Shown one piece after another: positions 8,810 through 17,367 of a DNA stretch of 64,000 nt. Both the position numbers and the translations under genes were made by a program. The stretch covers positions 299,001 to 363,000 of the forward strand of contig NC_020059.1 of NCBI RefSeq assembly GCF_000330885.1. The letters run 5' to 3'. The DNA is from Rhizobium tropici CIAT 899 (lineage in GTDB: Bacteria > Pseudomonadota > Alphaproteobacteria > Rhizobiales > Rhizobiaceae). Position 1 is the first letter of the stretch; each line of letters starts with the position of its first letter. The notes beneath the pieces were generated by a model, which made no database searches, was not told where the DNA came from, and worked only from the letters and a program-made list of their open reading frames with translations.

Positions 8810-10486
8810 ATGAGCTCAATGGAACGAAGCCAGCGATCGGACCGACTTGCGGGTTGGCGCGACACCGAGCCGCCTGATGTACGGCGCGATGGCGTGCGCC
8901 CGCGCAGCCCTGTCTTGCGTCCCCGGGATTTCGTTGTCGCAGGCGAGCCCGTAGCACATACCGAAGAGCCCAAGGCGCCTATCGCGGATGCCGCCGTTTC
9001 GCAAAGCCCGTCGAATCGATCCGACGGAGAGGAGCCAGTGGTTCCGCGCCCCATTGCCGAGCCGGTTGTCGCCGTGGCGATGCCGACCGTCGAGCAGGTT
9101 GTGGTTCCTCCGGTGTCTGCCGCTGCTCCGGCAGCATCGGTACCGGCGGCAAAGTTGCCGTTGCTCGATCTCCGATCGGCCATCGCTTCGATCTGGGCGA
9201 AGAAGCTTGTAGTTCTTGCCCTGGCAGGCGCCGGCGCGGTACTGGGCGGCGCTGTCATTCCCCTTATTCCGCAGAAGTTCACCGCCGAGACCAGCCTCTA
9301 TTTCGACCCCCGCCCGGTCGGAGGCTCCGATTCCGCCCAGCAGGCCCCAACACCACCTGAATTGATCACGACGATGATCGAAAGCCAGACGCAGATCCTG
9401 TCTTCGGGCAAGGTGCTCGGCCGCGTCGTCGATGCATTGAAGCTCGATCAGGACCCGAAATTCAATGGCGGCGCCACCGGCGAGGCGGCAAAATATGGGG
9501 CCACGGCCGTCCTGGCGAAAGCCGTTCAGATCGCCCGCGAATCCAGCACCTATGTCGTGACGGCGAAAGTGACGACGGGCGATCCGCAGAAATCGGCTGG
9601 GATCGCCAATCAGCTCGTCACCTCCTTTCTGGAGGAAGAGAGCAAGGCGGCGTCTAACAGCTTCAAGAGCAGCAATACGGCGTTGGATAGCCGCCTCGAG
9701 GATCTGCGCCAGCAGGTGCTCTCAGCCGAAAAGGCTGTCGAGACCTACCGCGCCGACAACGATATGGTGGCCGTCGAGGGCAATCTGATTTCCGACAAGC
9801 GCCTGACCGCGCTGAACGACCTGCTTGTCACCAGCCAGCAGAAGACGATCGAGGCGAAAGCCCGCGCCGATGCAGCCGGAAAGCTCAGTTTCGAGGATGT
9901 CGTCTCCAACAATCCTTCGTCGGGGGTGACGTCGACCGCATTGAGCAGTCTGCGGCAGCAGTATGCGACGATGGCGGCCAATGTCGGCAGCCTGCAGAGC
10001 CTGCTCGGCGCCCGCCACCCGCGCCTGCTCGCCGCGAAGTCCTCGCTGGAAAGCCTCGCCGCGGAAATCCGGGCGGAGCTGCAACGGCAGATGACGTCCG
10101 CTCGTGCCGATTACGAGCAGGCGCAGAAGGCCGAGCAGGATATCGCCAAGGAACTTGCCGCGCAGAAGGCCTCGCAGGTCAATACCTCGGGCAAGCTCGT
10201 CAGCCTGAACGAGCTGCAGCGCAAGGCGACTGCGGCCCGCGATCTTTATGAATCGCTTCTGAAACGGTCCGGCCAGGCGAGCGATGCTCACGATCTGTCA
10301 CAGAGCAATATCCGCGTGATCTCCGAGGCGGAAGCGCCGTTGAAGGCCGATGGGCCGAGCCGCAAGGTAATGATGGTGGCCGGGCTTATCGCCGGAGCGA
10401 TCTTCGGTGCAGGTCTCGGCATGGCGTTTGCCATTCTCCTCGGTCTGTTCCGGCATCCCGTTATCCGCAGCTATTTCGGTAAGTGA
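8810..10486 (+). CDS. Wzz/GumC-type chain-length protein without kinase domain
   Basis: A 558-residue polysaccharide co-polymerase. Residues 1-115 are a cytoplasmic Pro/Ala/Val-rich tail; a first membrane segment (about 130-152, VVLALAGAGAVLGGAVIPLI) leads into the Wzz domain (FTAETSLYFDPRP). A long coiled coil with a GNVR-like end follows (about 260-490), then a second membrane segment (about 525-550). Rhizobial ExoP and Wzc carry a C-terminal BY-kinase after this point; here the protein stops 10 residues after the membrane segment. It should control polymer length with a Wzy partner, perhaps the gene at 6211-7446. Confidence 0.85.
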   Translation: MSSMERSQRSDRLAGWRDTEPPDVRRDGVRPRSPVLRPRDFVVAGEPVAHTEEPKAPIADAAVSQSPSNRSDGEEPVVPRPIAEPVVAVAMPTVEQVVVPPVSAAAPAASVPAAKLPLLDLRSAIASIWAKKLVVLALAGAGAVLGGAVIPLIPQKFTAETSLYFDPRPVGGSDSAQQAPTPPELITTMIESQTQILSSGKVLGRVVDALKLDQDPKFNGGATGEAAKYGATAVLAKAVQIARESSTYVVTAKVTTGDPQKSAGIANQLVTSFLEEESKAASNSFKSSNTALDSRLEDLRQQVLSAEKAVETYRADNDMVAVEGNLISDKRLTALNDLLVTSQQKTIEAKARADAAGKLSFEDVVSNNPSSGVTSTALSSLRQQYATMAANVGSLQSLLGARHPRLLAAKSSLESLAAEIRAELQRQMTSARADYEQAQKAEQDIAKELAAQKASQVNTSGKLVSLNELQRKATAARDLYESLLKRSGQASDAHDLSQSNIRVISEAEAPLKADGPSRKVMMVAGLIAGAIFGAGLGMAFAILLGLFRHPVIRSYFGK

Positions 10487-10699
10487 CCGCCGATCCATCT
10501 TTCGTGCCGCCGGCTTTTTCAGCGTTGAGGATGCAATTGCGCGCCGACTGTTCTAAATGTAAACCGGCGCTGTGGATGATTGGATCTTGCTAATGGAAGC
10601 GCAATCTGGTCATCAGGCGGTGTATGGTGTTTTGTGAGACAATCTATGCGAGAAAAGCGGTGCGCTGCTCCGATGACTGGCGCCAGGGAAAACTGACCG

Positions 10700-12682
10700 A
10701 TGGTGCCCGCGGATAAACTCGTTCTGCCGTTTCTGGCTTTGCCGCGCTCTACCAAGCGTGCGCTTGCGCTGCTGGTCGACGCCAGCCTGTGCGTGCTGAC
10801 GGTCTGGTTTGCTTACTGTCTCCGCCTCGACGATTGGGTCATTCTCGAAGGCGTCGAGTGGCTGCCGGCCATCGTCTCCCTTCTGCTCGCCATTCCGATC
10901 TTCATCGTTCTCGGCCTTTATCGTGCGATCTTCCGCTACGCCGGTCTTTCGGCGTTCGTGACGGTCGTCAAGGCGGTAGCGATCTATGCGCTCGCTTTCA
11001 TGACGGTTTTCACCGCGATCAGCGTGCCGGGCGTGCCGCGCACGGTCGGTATCTTGCAGCCGCTGCTATTGCTGATCGCGATCGGCCTGTCGCGCATGTG
11101 GACGCGCTACTGGCTCGGTAACGCCTATCAGCGCCTTCTCAACCGCAATCAGCTTGGCAAGGTGCTGGTCTATGGCGCGGGTGCTTCGGGGCGCCAGCTT
11201 ACAGGCGCCCTTGCCAACAGCGCCGAACTGAACGTCGTCGGTTATCTCGACGACGATCGCAATCTGCATGGCAGCATCATGGGCGGCCTGCCGATCTACG
11301 ATCCTGCCGATCTGCCGGCGCTCGTGGTTTCGGGCGAGATCAAGGGCGTATTGCTCGCCCTGCCGAACGCCACGCGGCAGCGGCGCAACGAAATCCTCGA
11401 AGATATGCGCAAGGCCCGCGTCACGGTGCGGACCATGCCCGATCTGACGGCGCTTGCGCAGGGCCGGGTCGCGGTTTCGGATCTGCGCGAGCTTGACATC
11501 GAAGACCTGCTCGGCCGCAACGTGATCGCTCCCGACCGCGGTCTGATCGAGAAGAACATTCGCGGCAAGGTCGTCATGGTCACCGGCGCCGGCGGCTCGA
11601 TCGGCAGCGAACTCTGCCGCCAGATCCTGAAGAACGGCCCGTCCGCCCTGCTGCTGATCGAGCAGAGCGAGTTCGCCCTTTATGCCATCCATGGTGAGCT
11701 GGAAAAGACCGCCGCTTCCGCCGGTTATGCCGATATACGGATCATTCCCTTCCTGGCGTCCGTGCGGGATGGCCAGCGGATGAGGCAGATCATGCAGGCC
11801 TGGCGGCCGAAGACCGTCTATCATGCCGCCGCCTACAAGCATGTGCCGCTCGTCGAATACAATCCCGCCGAAGGCATCCGCAACAATGTGCAGGGAACGC
11901 AGATAGCGGCCGAGGCTGCGCGCGATCATGGTGTCGAAAATTTCGTCCTCATCAGCACCGACAAGGCCGTACGCCCGACCAACATCATGGGCGCGAGCAA
12001 GCGGCTGGCGGAAATGGTGCTGCAGGCGATGGACGCTGATCGCAAGCCCGGCACCGACAGTACCAATTTCGCCATGGTGCGCTTCGGCAACGTGCTCGGC
12101 TCCTCCGGTTCGGTCGTGCCCCTCTTTCGTCAGCAGATCCGCGACGGCGGGCCGATCACGCTCACGCATCCCGATATCACCCGTTATTTCATGACCATTC
12201 CCGAGGCGTCGCAGCTTGTGATCCAGGCGGGCGCGATGTCGGGCGGCGGCGACGTGTTCCTGCTCGACATGGGCGAACCGGTGCGCATTGCCGATCTCGC
12301 ACGTCGCATGGTGGAACTGTCCGGTCTGACCGTACGGGATCAAGACGAGCCTGACGGCGATATCGAGCTCGAAATCACCGGCCTGCGACCAGGCGAGAAG
12401 CTCTATGAAGAGCTGTTGATCGGCGACAACCCGCAGCCGACCAGTCATCCGCGCATCATGCAGGCCAAGGAAGACTTTCTCCCCTGGCCGGAGCTGTCGA
12501 AGCGGCTTGCCGCACTCGAGGCGGCGCTGGATGAAAACGACATTCCCCTGGCCAGAGCCATGCTGCAAAATCTCGTTTCCGGCTATACGCCGAGCAGCGA
12601 AGTGGTCGATCTGGTCTATCGCGAGCGCGAGACGGATCTGACGGTCGACCAACCGAACCTTGATAACGTCGCGCAGCTATAG
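10700..12682 (+). CDS. WbpM/CapD-type membrane nucleoside-sugar dehydratase
   Basis: A 660-residue enzyme of the large membrane-anchored 4,6-dehydratase group that makes UDP-4-keto-6-deoxy-HexNAc precursors for O-antigen or capsule. Four N-terminal membrane helices (residues 15-135) are followed by a first Rossmann-like region (VLVYGAGASGRQL) and the catalytic short-chain dehydrogenase domain (VVMVTGAGGSIGSEL, about residue 290). The catalytic segment is STDKAVRPTNIMGASKR: the usual tyrosine of the YxxxK pair is replaced by Met, as in WbpM. HAAAYKHVPLVE and the C-terminal LRPGEKLYEELL are family motifs. A 213-base gap separates it from the Wzz-like gene. Confidence 0.93.
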   Translation: MVPADKLVLPFLALPRSTKRALALLVDASLCVLTVWFAYCLRLDDWVILEGVEWLPAIVSLLLAIPIFIVLGLYRAIFRYAGLSAFVTVVKAVAIYALAFMTVFTAISVPGVPRTVGILQPLLLLIAIGLSRMWTRYWLGNAYQRLLNRNQLGKVLVYGAGASGRQLTGALANSAELNVVGYLDDDRNLHGSIMGGLPIYDPADLPALVVSGEIKGVLLALPNATRQRRNEILEDMRKARVTVRTMPDLTALAQGRVAVSDLRELDIEDLLGRNVIAPDRGLIEKNIRGKVVMVTGAGGSIGSELCRQILKNGPSALLLIEQSEFALYAIHGELEKTAASAGYADIRIIPFLASVRDGQRMRQIMQAWRPKTVYHAAAYKHVPLVEYNPAEGIRNNVQGTQIAAEAARDHGVENFVLISTDKAVRPTNIMGASKRLAEMVLQAMDADRKPGTDSTNFAMVRFGNVLGSSGSVVPLFRQQIRDGGPITLTHPDITRYFMTIPEASQLVIQAGAMSGGGDVFLLDMGEPVRIADLARRMVELSGLTVRDQDEPDGDIELEITGLRPGEKLYEELLIGDNPQPTSHPRIMQAKEDFLPWPELSKRLAALEAALDENDIPLARAMLQNLVSGYTPSSEVVDLVYRERETDLTVDQPNLDNVAQL

Positions 12683-12716
12683 ACGCGTGCCCTGTCACCA
12701 CTCCGTCGCCTCCTGG

Positions 12717-12768
12717 AGCAACTCCAGGAAAAGTGCGCAGCGGTTTGCCGGTCCGGCTTCGCGTCGCA
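12717..12768. repeat. Degenerate copy of a dispersed palindromic repeat
   Basis: The segment AGCAACTCCAGGAAAAGTGC, followed by a GCGGTTT core and a CCGGTCCGG-like end, matches a second copy at 30788-30833. It lies between the stops of two convergent genes, the usual place for rhizobial intergenic palindromes. Its right arm is degraded compared with the other copy. Confidence 0.6.
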
Positions 12769-12769
12769 G

Positions 12770-13630
12770 CTACCGTTTCATCGCGATGGCGTAGTACCAG
12801 CGGTGCACCTGATCGCAGGTGCGGAACCAATGTGCCGTCAGCCGCAACAGGGGGTGCCGCTTTACGGCGCGGTAATGCACGCGCTTGCCGATCGTGGTAT
12901 CGGCGCGATGAGGGCTGAAGTCGACCAGATTTTCAAAGGTCGTGAATGTCTCGACGCCGGTGGACCAACCGCGTTCCAGGGCGACATCATAGGGAAGAAG
13001 CATGGGCTTCAGCGTCGTCAGCAGCTTCTTGGCAGCCTTGCGGTTGACGATGTAACAGGCAGCTGAGCCCTGCGGACCATGCATGCAGCGGCCGACAACG
13101 TCATTCTCGCTGGTTTTGTGGATCGGTTTGAAGCCGACGAGGCGATGGTTGACGAGTTTGACGAGACGGGCGCCTTTGGCGCCGTCCATCGCCGCGATCG
13201 CGCGCGGTATCAGCCTCTCGTTGAGCTCGACGTCATCTTCGATGATGATCGCCACCCTGTCGCCGCTGGCGACAAATTGCTCGAGGGCGATGAGATGGCT
13301 GCGATAGCATCCGTATTCTCCCGGTAGGAGCTTACGGCCGTTATGATACATGAATGAAGGGGGGTGGAAGTCGACGCGATCCGCGTCAGCTATGACGCGG
13401 CCGTCGACAGCGGGAATGCGGGTGAGATGCAGATCGAATTCGACAGCCTGCTTGCAGAGCCGCTCCCAGCGATCACGCGAGCGATCGAGGTTGATGACAT
13501 AGATGGAAACCTGCTGAGCGATATCGTCAGCGGTGCCGGGATCAGGGCAGGGAGGAACACGATTAATCTGTTCGAGAATGACTGTTACTCCTGCAAACAG
13601 AAATCGCGGCGACTGCAACTGAGATGACAA
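12770..13630 (-). CDS. Glycosyltransferase family 25 (LPS-type)
   Basis: GT25 enzymes add hexoses to lipopolysaccharide cores or other surface glycans. SIYVINLDRSRDRW opens the catalytic domain at about residue 43, ACHSHL-like GCYRSHLIAL follows, and IIEDDVEL is the metal-binding acidic motif. Total length is 286 residues with a basic, Trp/His-rich C-terminus. The frame starts with TTG at 13630, with only GGAA nearby. A stronger AGGAG sits 8 bases before an ATT codon at 13579, so the true N-terminus is uncertain. It is convergent with the dehydratase gene. Confidence 0.85.
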   Translation of the reverse strand: MSSQLQSPRFLFAGVTVILEQINRVPPCPDPGTADDIAQQVSIYVINLDRSRDRWERLCKQAVEFDLHLTRIPAVDGRVIADADRVDFHPPSFMYHNGRKLLPGEYGCYRSHLIALEQFVASGDRVAIIIEDDVELNERLIPRAIAAMDGAKGARLVKLVNHRLVGFKPIHKTSENDVVGRCMHGPQGSAACYIVNRKAAKKLLTTLKPMLLPYDVALERGWSTGVETFTTFENLVDFSPHRADTTIGKRVHYRAVKRHPLLRLTAHWFRTCDQVHRWYYAIAMKR

Positions 13631-13878
13631 TTTCCGTACTATATAACATGCTTATTACTTGTCGCAAACGGCTGCCGCACGCCTGTGTTGTATTTGCGGA
13701 TAAAAGCATTTTTTTTGGTGTAACGTAGCGTGAATGGCCGGCTGCTGTTGGAGGGAAACGGCCGCTTATGCGCGATTTTGATCCGGGAACCCGTTGGCGC
13801 ATGACTGCGGCCCCACTATATCTATTATATGCGGCGTATGATCGTTGCGCTCGCATCTGCAAAGGAGCGTAGCAGTTC

Positions 13879-14211
13879 ATGTGGGTCAAATCGAAAATCG
13901 CCATTGCTGCCCTGTCCTTTGCAGCCTTGATGCCGGCGGTCGCCCTTGCCGACAATCCGCTCCTCCCCAAGCCATATGTCGCTCCCGTCTATCCTTACAA
14001 GGACCTTCCCGGAGTTACTGCGCCCAAAATGGCTGATGACGAGAAGTTTCAATGTCATACTGCCACCGTCTACGCGGATTATTTTCACGAAGGACCGTTC
14101 TATCGTGGCCTGCCGCGTCTCGGTTACGTTTGCGATCAGAATGGCGTCATTTCCAGCAGCACCAGAAAACCGAATTACCAATATTGGCAGTATAACGGCC
14201 CGGACAGATAA
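13879..14211 (+). CDS. Small secreted hypothetical protein, 110 residues
   Basis: A clear Sec signal peptide (KSKIAIAALSFAALMPAVALA, cleavage near residue 24) leads a mature part of about 86 residues rich in Pro and Tyr (LLPKPYVAPVYPYKDLPG) with two cysteines (FQCHTA and GYVCDQ) that may pair. AAGGAG lies upstream of the ATG. No domain is recognised. The gene stands alone between the divergent GT25 gene and the sugar-uptake operon. A periplasmic or surface location is inferred; function unknown. Confidence 0.7.
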   Translation: MWVKSKIAIAALSFAALMPAVALADNPLLPKPYVAPVYPYKDLPGVTAPKMADDEKFQCHTATVYADYFHEGPFYRGLPRLGYVCDQNGVISSSTRKPNYQYWQYNGPDR

Positions 14212-14311
14212 GTCGCAGGCACTTTGCCGATTTAAGCAGCAGCGTTGAGCGCCATCGCAATCAAAGCGAGCGTGGCTTGCACGTCAATGTCGCGCAAGTT
14301 TTGTCATTTTC

Positions 14312-14326
14312 TGAAAATAAATTTCA
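14312..14326. promoter_or_regulatory. Candidate operator 1, uptake operon
   Basis: TGAAAATAAATTTCA is an inverted repeat with TGAAA/TTTCA arms, in the AT-rich region 92 bases before the Gfo/Idh start. It shares GAAAATAAATT with the second site at 14382-14402 and resembles sequence near the RpiR gene at 23036-23048. RpiR-family proteins commonly bind such AT-rich palindromes. Binding here is an inference. Confidence 0.4.
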
Positions 14327-14381
14327 TGTTTCTCGTAAAATGCGCGAACGTCGTTGACGAATGCGAAAATTTGTCCCAAGC

Positions 14382-14402
14382 TTACGAAAATAAATTACGT
14401 AA
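14382..14402. promoter_or_regulatory. Candidate operator 2, uptake operon
   Basis: Arms TTACG (14382-14386) and CGTAA (14398-14402) flank a centre that repeats GAAAATAAATT of operator 1. The right arm ends just before the GGGAA ribosome binding site of the Gfo/Idh gene, so a bound protein could block transcription or early elongation. Confidence 0.4.
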
Positions 14403-14417
14403 TGGGAACTCAAAAGC

Positions 14418-15575
14418 ATGCGCGTTGGAATCATTGGGCTGGGATTCCGCCTGGGCTACCTGGGCTATGTCTTCAAGGCGATCGATGAGAGCTTCGAGAT
14501 TGCCGGCTATGTCGATCCGGCGCCGGCAGGCCTGCCCGGTTTGACCGAACGGGGCATATCGGCCGGGAAGGCCTACGCGACGCCTCAGGAGCTGATCGCC
14601 AACGAGAAGATCGATCTCCTGATGATCGGCTCGCCGAACCACATGCATCTCGATCACATTCGCGTCGGCCTCGAAGCCGGCCTCAAGATCTTCTGCGAAA
14701 AGCCGATCGTCACGACGATCAAGGACAGTATCGAGCTCGCCCGCCTGATGGCGAAATTCGGCCATGAGCGCCTGAACGTGGGCCTGGTCCTGCGTTATTC
14801 GCCGATGTACCGTGATCTCCTCGCCGCCCAGGCCGAAGGAAAGCTCGGCCATGTGGTTTCGATCGAGGCGGCGGAGCACATCGAGCCCTATCATGGCGCC
14901 TTTTTCATGCGTGACTGGCGCCGCTACGAACATTATTCCGGCAGCTTCATGCTGGAAAAATGCTGCCACGACCTCGATCTCTACAATGGTGTGGTCGGCG
15001 CGCGGCCGGAGCGGGTCGCAAGCTTCGGCGGCCGCAAGAGTTTCATTCCGGAAAACGACCCGGCGCGGGAAGGTATCAACGATCTTGAGCTCTTCCATCG
15101 CAAGCCGAGCGGCTGGATGGGATCGGACAAGGTCTTCGACAGCGACGGCGATATCATCGATTACCAGGTGGCGATCGTCGAATATGCCAATGGCGTCGGC
15201 ATGAACTTCCACACCAATCTGAACGTGCCGGACCAGTTCCGCCGCTTTGCCATCATGGGCTCGCGCGGCATGGCCGAAGGTGATTTCATCCGCGGTTACT
15301 TCAATGTCCACGAGATGCTGACCGGCAAAAAGGTAATCGAAAACACTTACGCGGCCACCACGCTTTCGCAGCATTACGGCGCCGACGAGCAGATGGCCGC
15401 CGATATCATCACGCACGTCAAGACGGGCCTGCACCTGCCGGTGTCGACCCAGAATGCGCTGGAGGCGGGCATTCTGGCGCTCTCGATGGACGAGGCGCGC
15501 ATGAAGAGAGCTGTCGTCGATCTCCGACCGATTTGGGACGAGTTCGACGAAGCGCTTCATTCAAGAGCCGCCTAG
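14418..15575 (+). CDS. Gfo/Idh/MocA family oxidoreductase
   Basis: A 385-residue NAD(P)-dependent sugar or polyol dehydrogenase. The Rossmann domain begins at residue 1 with VGIIGLGFRLGYLG, a variant of GxGxxG; MIGSPNHMHLDHI and FCEKPIVTT (the family's EKP motif, about residue 96) follow. The C-terminal alpha/beta substrate domain contains KCCHDLDLYNG, which supplies the usual His/Asp catalytic region. It is the first gene of the uptake operon, 13 bases before the permease gene, so it probably oxidises or epimerises the imported sugar in the cytoplasm. Substrate not identifiable. Confidence 0.92.
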   Translation: MRVGIIGLGFRLGYLGYVFKAIDESFEIAGYVDPAPAGLPGLTERGISAGKAYATPQELIANEKIDLLMIGSPNHMHLDHIRVGLEAGLKIFCEKPIVTTIKDSIELARLMAKFGHERLNVGLVLRYSPMYRDLLAAQAEGKLGHVVSIEAAEHIEPYHGAFFMRDWRRYEHYSGSFMLEKCCHDLDLYNGVVGARPERVASFGGRKSFIPENDPAREGINDLELFHRKPSGWMGSDKVFDSDGDIIDYQVAIVEYANGVGMNFHTNLNVPDQFRRFAIMGSRGMAEGDFIRGYFNVHEMLTGKKVIENTYAATTLSQHYGADEQMAADIITHVKTGLHLPVSTQNALEAGILALSMDEARMKRAVVDLRPIWDEFDEALHSRAA

Positions 15576-15588
15576 GGAGGGGCGCGGG

Positions 15589-16476
15589 ATGGGTGTTCAA
15601 CGCAGCACGGTCATCTTCGCCTGGCTCCTGCTTTTTCCGGCTCTCCTTTATGTCACCGTCATCGTCGCCTATCCGCTGGTCGACACGATAATCCTGTCCT
15701 TCACCGATGCGTCGTTGAAGAAGGTGACGAATTGGGTTGGGTTCGAGAACTACGCGAAGATCTTCAACGACACTTTCGCAGGCGTCATCGTCCGCACCTT
15801 CATCTGGACCTTCTTCTCCGTGTCGATCAAGATGATCATCGGCACTTTAGGGGCGGCGCTTCTGAACTCGGCCGTTCCGGGCCGCGCGCTCTTCCGCGTG
15901 CTGACCATGCCGCCCTGGATCGTGCCTATGGCGATCGGCATCTTCATGTGGGGCTGGATGTATAATGGCCAGTTCGGCATGATTTCCGGCCTGCTGCAGC
16001 GCTTCGGCATCGTCGACAGTCCTGTCGCTTTCCTTGCCTATGGCAGCACAGCCTTCTGGGCGACGATCGTCACCGACGTCTGGATCGGCGTGCCGATGGT
16101 CACTCTCTATATGCTTGCGGCCATGCAGGCTATTCCGCACGATCTCTATGAGGCGGCCTGGACGGATGGCGCTGGCCGCTTCTATCGCTTCCGCCGCATC
16201 ACACTGCCGCTGCTGGTGCCGTCTCTGGTCACCATGTCGATGCTCTCGCTGATCTCGACCTTCAATTCCTTCGACATCATCTGGATCCTGACTCGCGGCG
16301 GTCCGAACGGCGAGACGACCACGATGATCATCGACACGTACCGAACGGCGATCGGCTCCTACAAATATGGTGAGGGCGCTGCGCGTGCGGTGCTGATCTG
16401 CATCTTCCTGTCGCTCTTCTGCCTTGCCTATTTCCGCCTGACCAGCCGCTTTTCCACGGGAGCCAAGCAGCGATGA
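15589..16476 (+). CDS. Sugar ABC transporter permease (MalF-type, CUT1)
   Basis: A 295-residue inner-membrane permease with six membrane segments. The ATPase-contacting EAA loop is visible as YEAAWTDGAGRFYRFRRITLP at about residue 187, typical of carbohydrate uptake type 1 systems. GGGAGG precedes the ATG. The stop overlaps the next gene's start by 4 bases (ATGA), so the two permeases are translationally coupled and should form the heterodimeric channel. Confidence 0.94.
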   Translation: MGVQRSTVIFAWLLLFPALLYVTVIVAYPLVDTIILSFTDASLKKVTNWVGFENYAKIFNDTFAGVIVRTFIWTFFSVSIKMIIGTLGAALLNSAVPGRALFRVLTMPPWIVPMAIGIFMWGWMYNGQFGMISGLLQRFGIVDSPVAFLAYGSTAFWATIVTDVWIGVPMVTLYMLAAMQAIPHDLYEAAWTDGAGRFYRFRRITLPLLVPSLVTMSMLSLISTFNSFDIIWILTRGGPNGETTTMIIDTYRTAIGSYKYGEGAARAVLICIFLSLFCLAYFRLTSRFSTGAKQR

Positions 16477-17330
16477 GCCACCCTTCGATGATCCATCGCT
16501 ACAAGTGGTATGAGCTTATCGGCATTTATGCCGGAATCCTGCTCTTTCTGGCTTTCGTGCTGGCGCCCTTCATCGAAGGGTTCCTGGTTTCGCTGAAGCC
16601 GCTTAGCCAGCTCTTTTCTTCGCCTTACCGCTTCATCCCCGAGAACGGCTCTTTTACGGCCTATCGGACGATGTGGACGAGCGTGCCGGGTTTCGGCTGG
16701 TATATCTTCAACTCGTTTCTGGTTTCCGGATCGATCACCATCATCGTGCTGATCCTCGTCGTGCCGGCCGCCTACGCCTTCGCCCGTTTCGAATTCAAGG
16801 GATCAGGCCTGCTGCTGGGCGCGTTCCTTGCGGTCAAGATGTTTTCCGGCGCCGTGCTGCTCATCCCGCTGTTCCGGCTTATGCGTTCCTTCGGTGTGCT
16901 GAACACCTATTTCGCCATGATCGTCCCGGGAGTGGCCTTCATCATTCCAACGGGAATCTGGCTGCTCCACACCTATATCCGCCGCATTCCACGCGAGCTG
17001 GATGAGGCGGCCTATGTGGATGGCGCAAGCCAGCTCTATACACTGCGTCGCGTCATCTTGCCGATCGCCATGCCCGGCATCGTCGTCGTTGCGATTTCCT
17101 CGTTCATCGAGGCCTACGCGCAGCAGTTCATCTATGCTCTTACCTTCAATTCGAAGACGGAATACATGCCGCTGCCGGTTGGGCTCTTTGCCTATTTCGG
17201 CCGGCAGGAGGTCGTCTGGAATGAACTCATGGCCGCAAGTTTCGTCGGCATCGCGCCGGCTCTGGTCGTGATCTTCTTCCTGCAACGGTATCTCGTCAGC
17301 GGTCTGACCGCCGGCGCGGTGAAGCAATAA
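16473..17330 (+). CDS. Sugar ABC transporter permease (MalG-type, CUT1)
   Basis: The 285-residue second half of the channel, six membrane segments, with the EAA loop DEAAYVDGASQLYTLRRVILP at about residue 177 of the protein. Its start overlaps the preceding permease stop. The solute-binding protein gene follows after 37 bases. Family and role as in other MalFG-type importers; the extra FSGAVLLIPLF segment before the loop is standard. Confidence 0.94.
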   Translation: MSHPSMIHRYKWYELIGIYAGILLFLAFVLAPFIEGFLVSLKPLSQLFSSPYRFIPENGSFTAYRTMWTSVPGFGWYIFNSFLVSGSITIIVLILVVPAAYAFARFEFKGSGLLLGAFLAVKMFSGAVLLIPLFRLMRSFGVLNTYFAMIVPGVAFIIPTGIWLLHTYIRRIPRELDEAAYVDGASQLYTLRRVILPIAMPGIVVVAISSFIEAYAQQFIYALTFNSKTEYMPLPVGLFAYFGRQEVVWNELMAASFVGIAPALVVIFFLQRYLVSGLTAGAVKQ

Positions 17331-17367
17331 AATCAAATCAACCACCAGAGAGAACGGGAGCTTAAAC

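Noticed and set aside
11066..12652. A 528-codon open frame on the minus strand, antisense to the dehydratase
   Set aside because: No motif or ribosome binding site; the sense gene has all family motifs.
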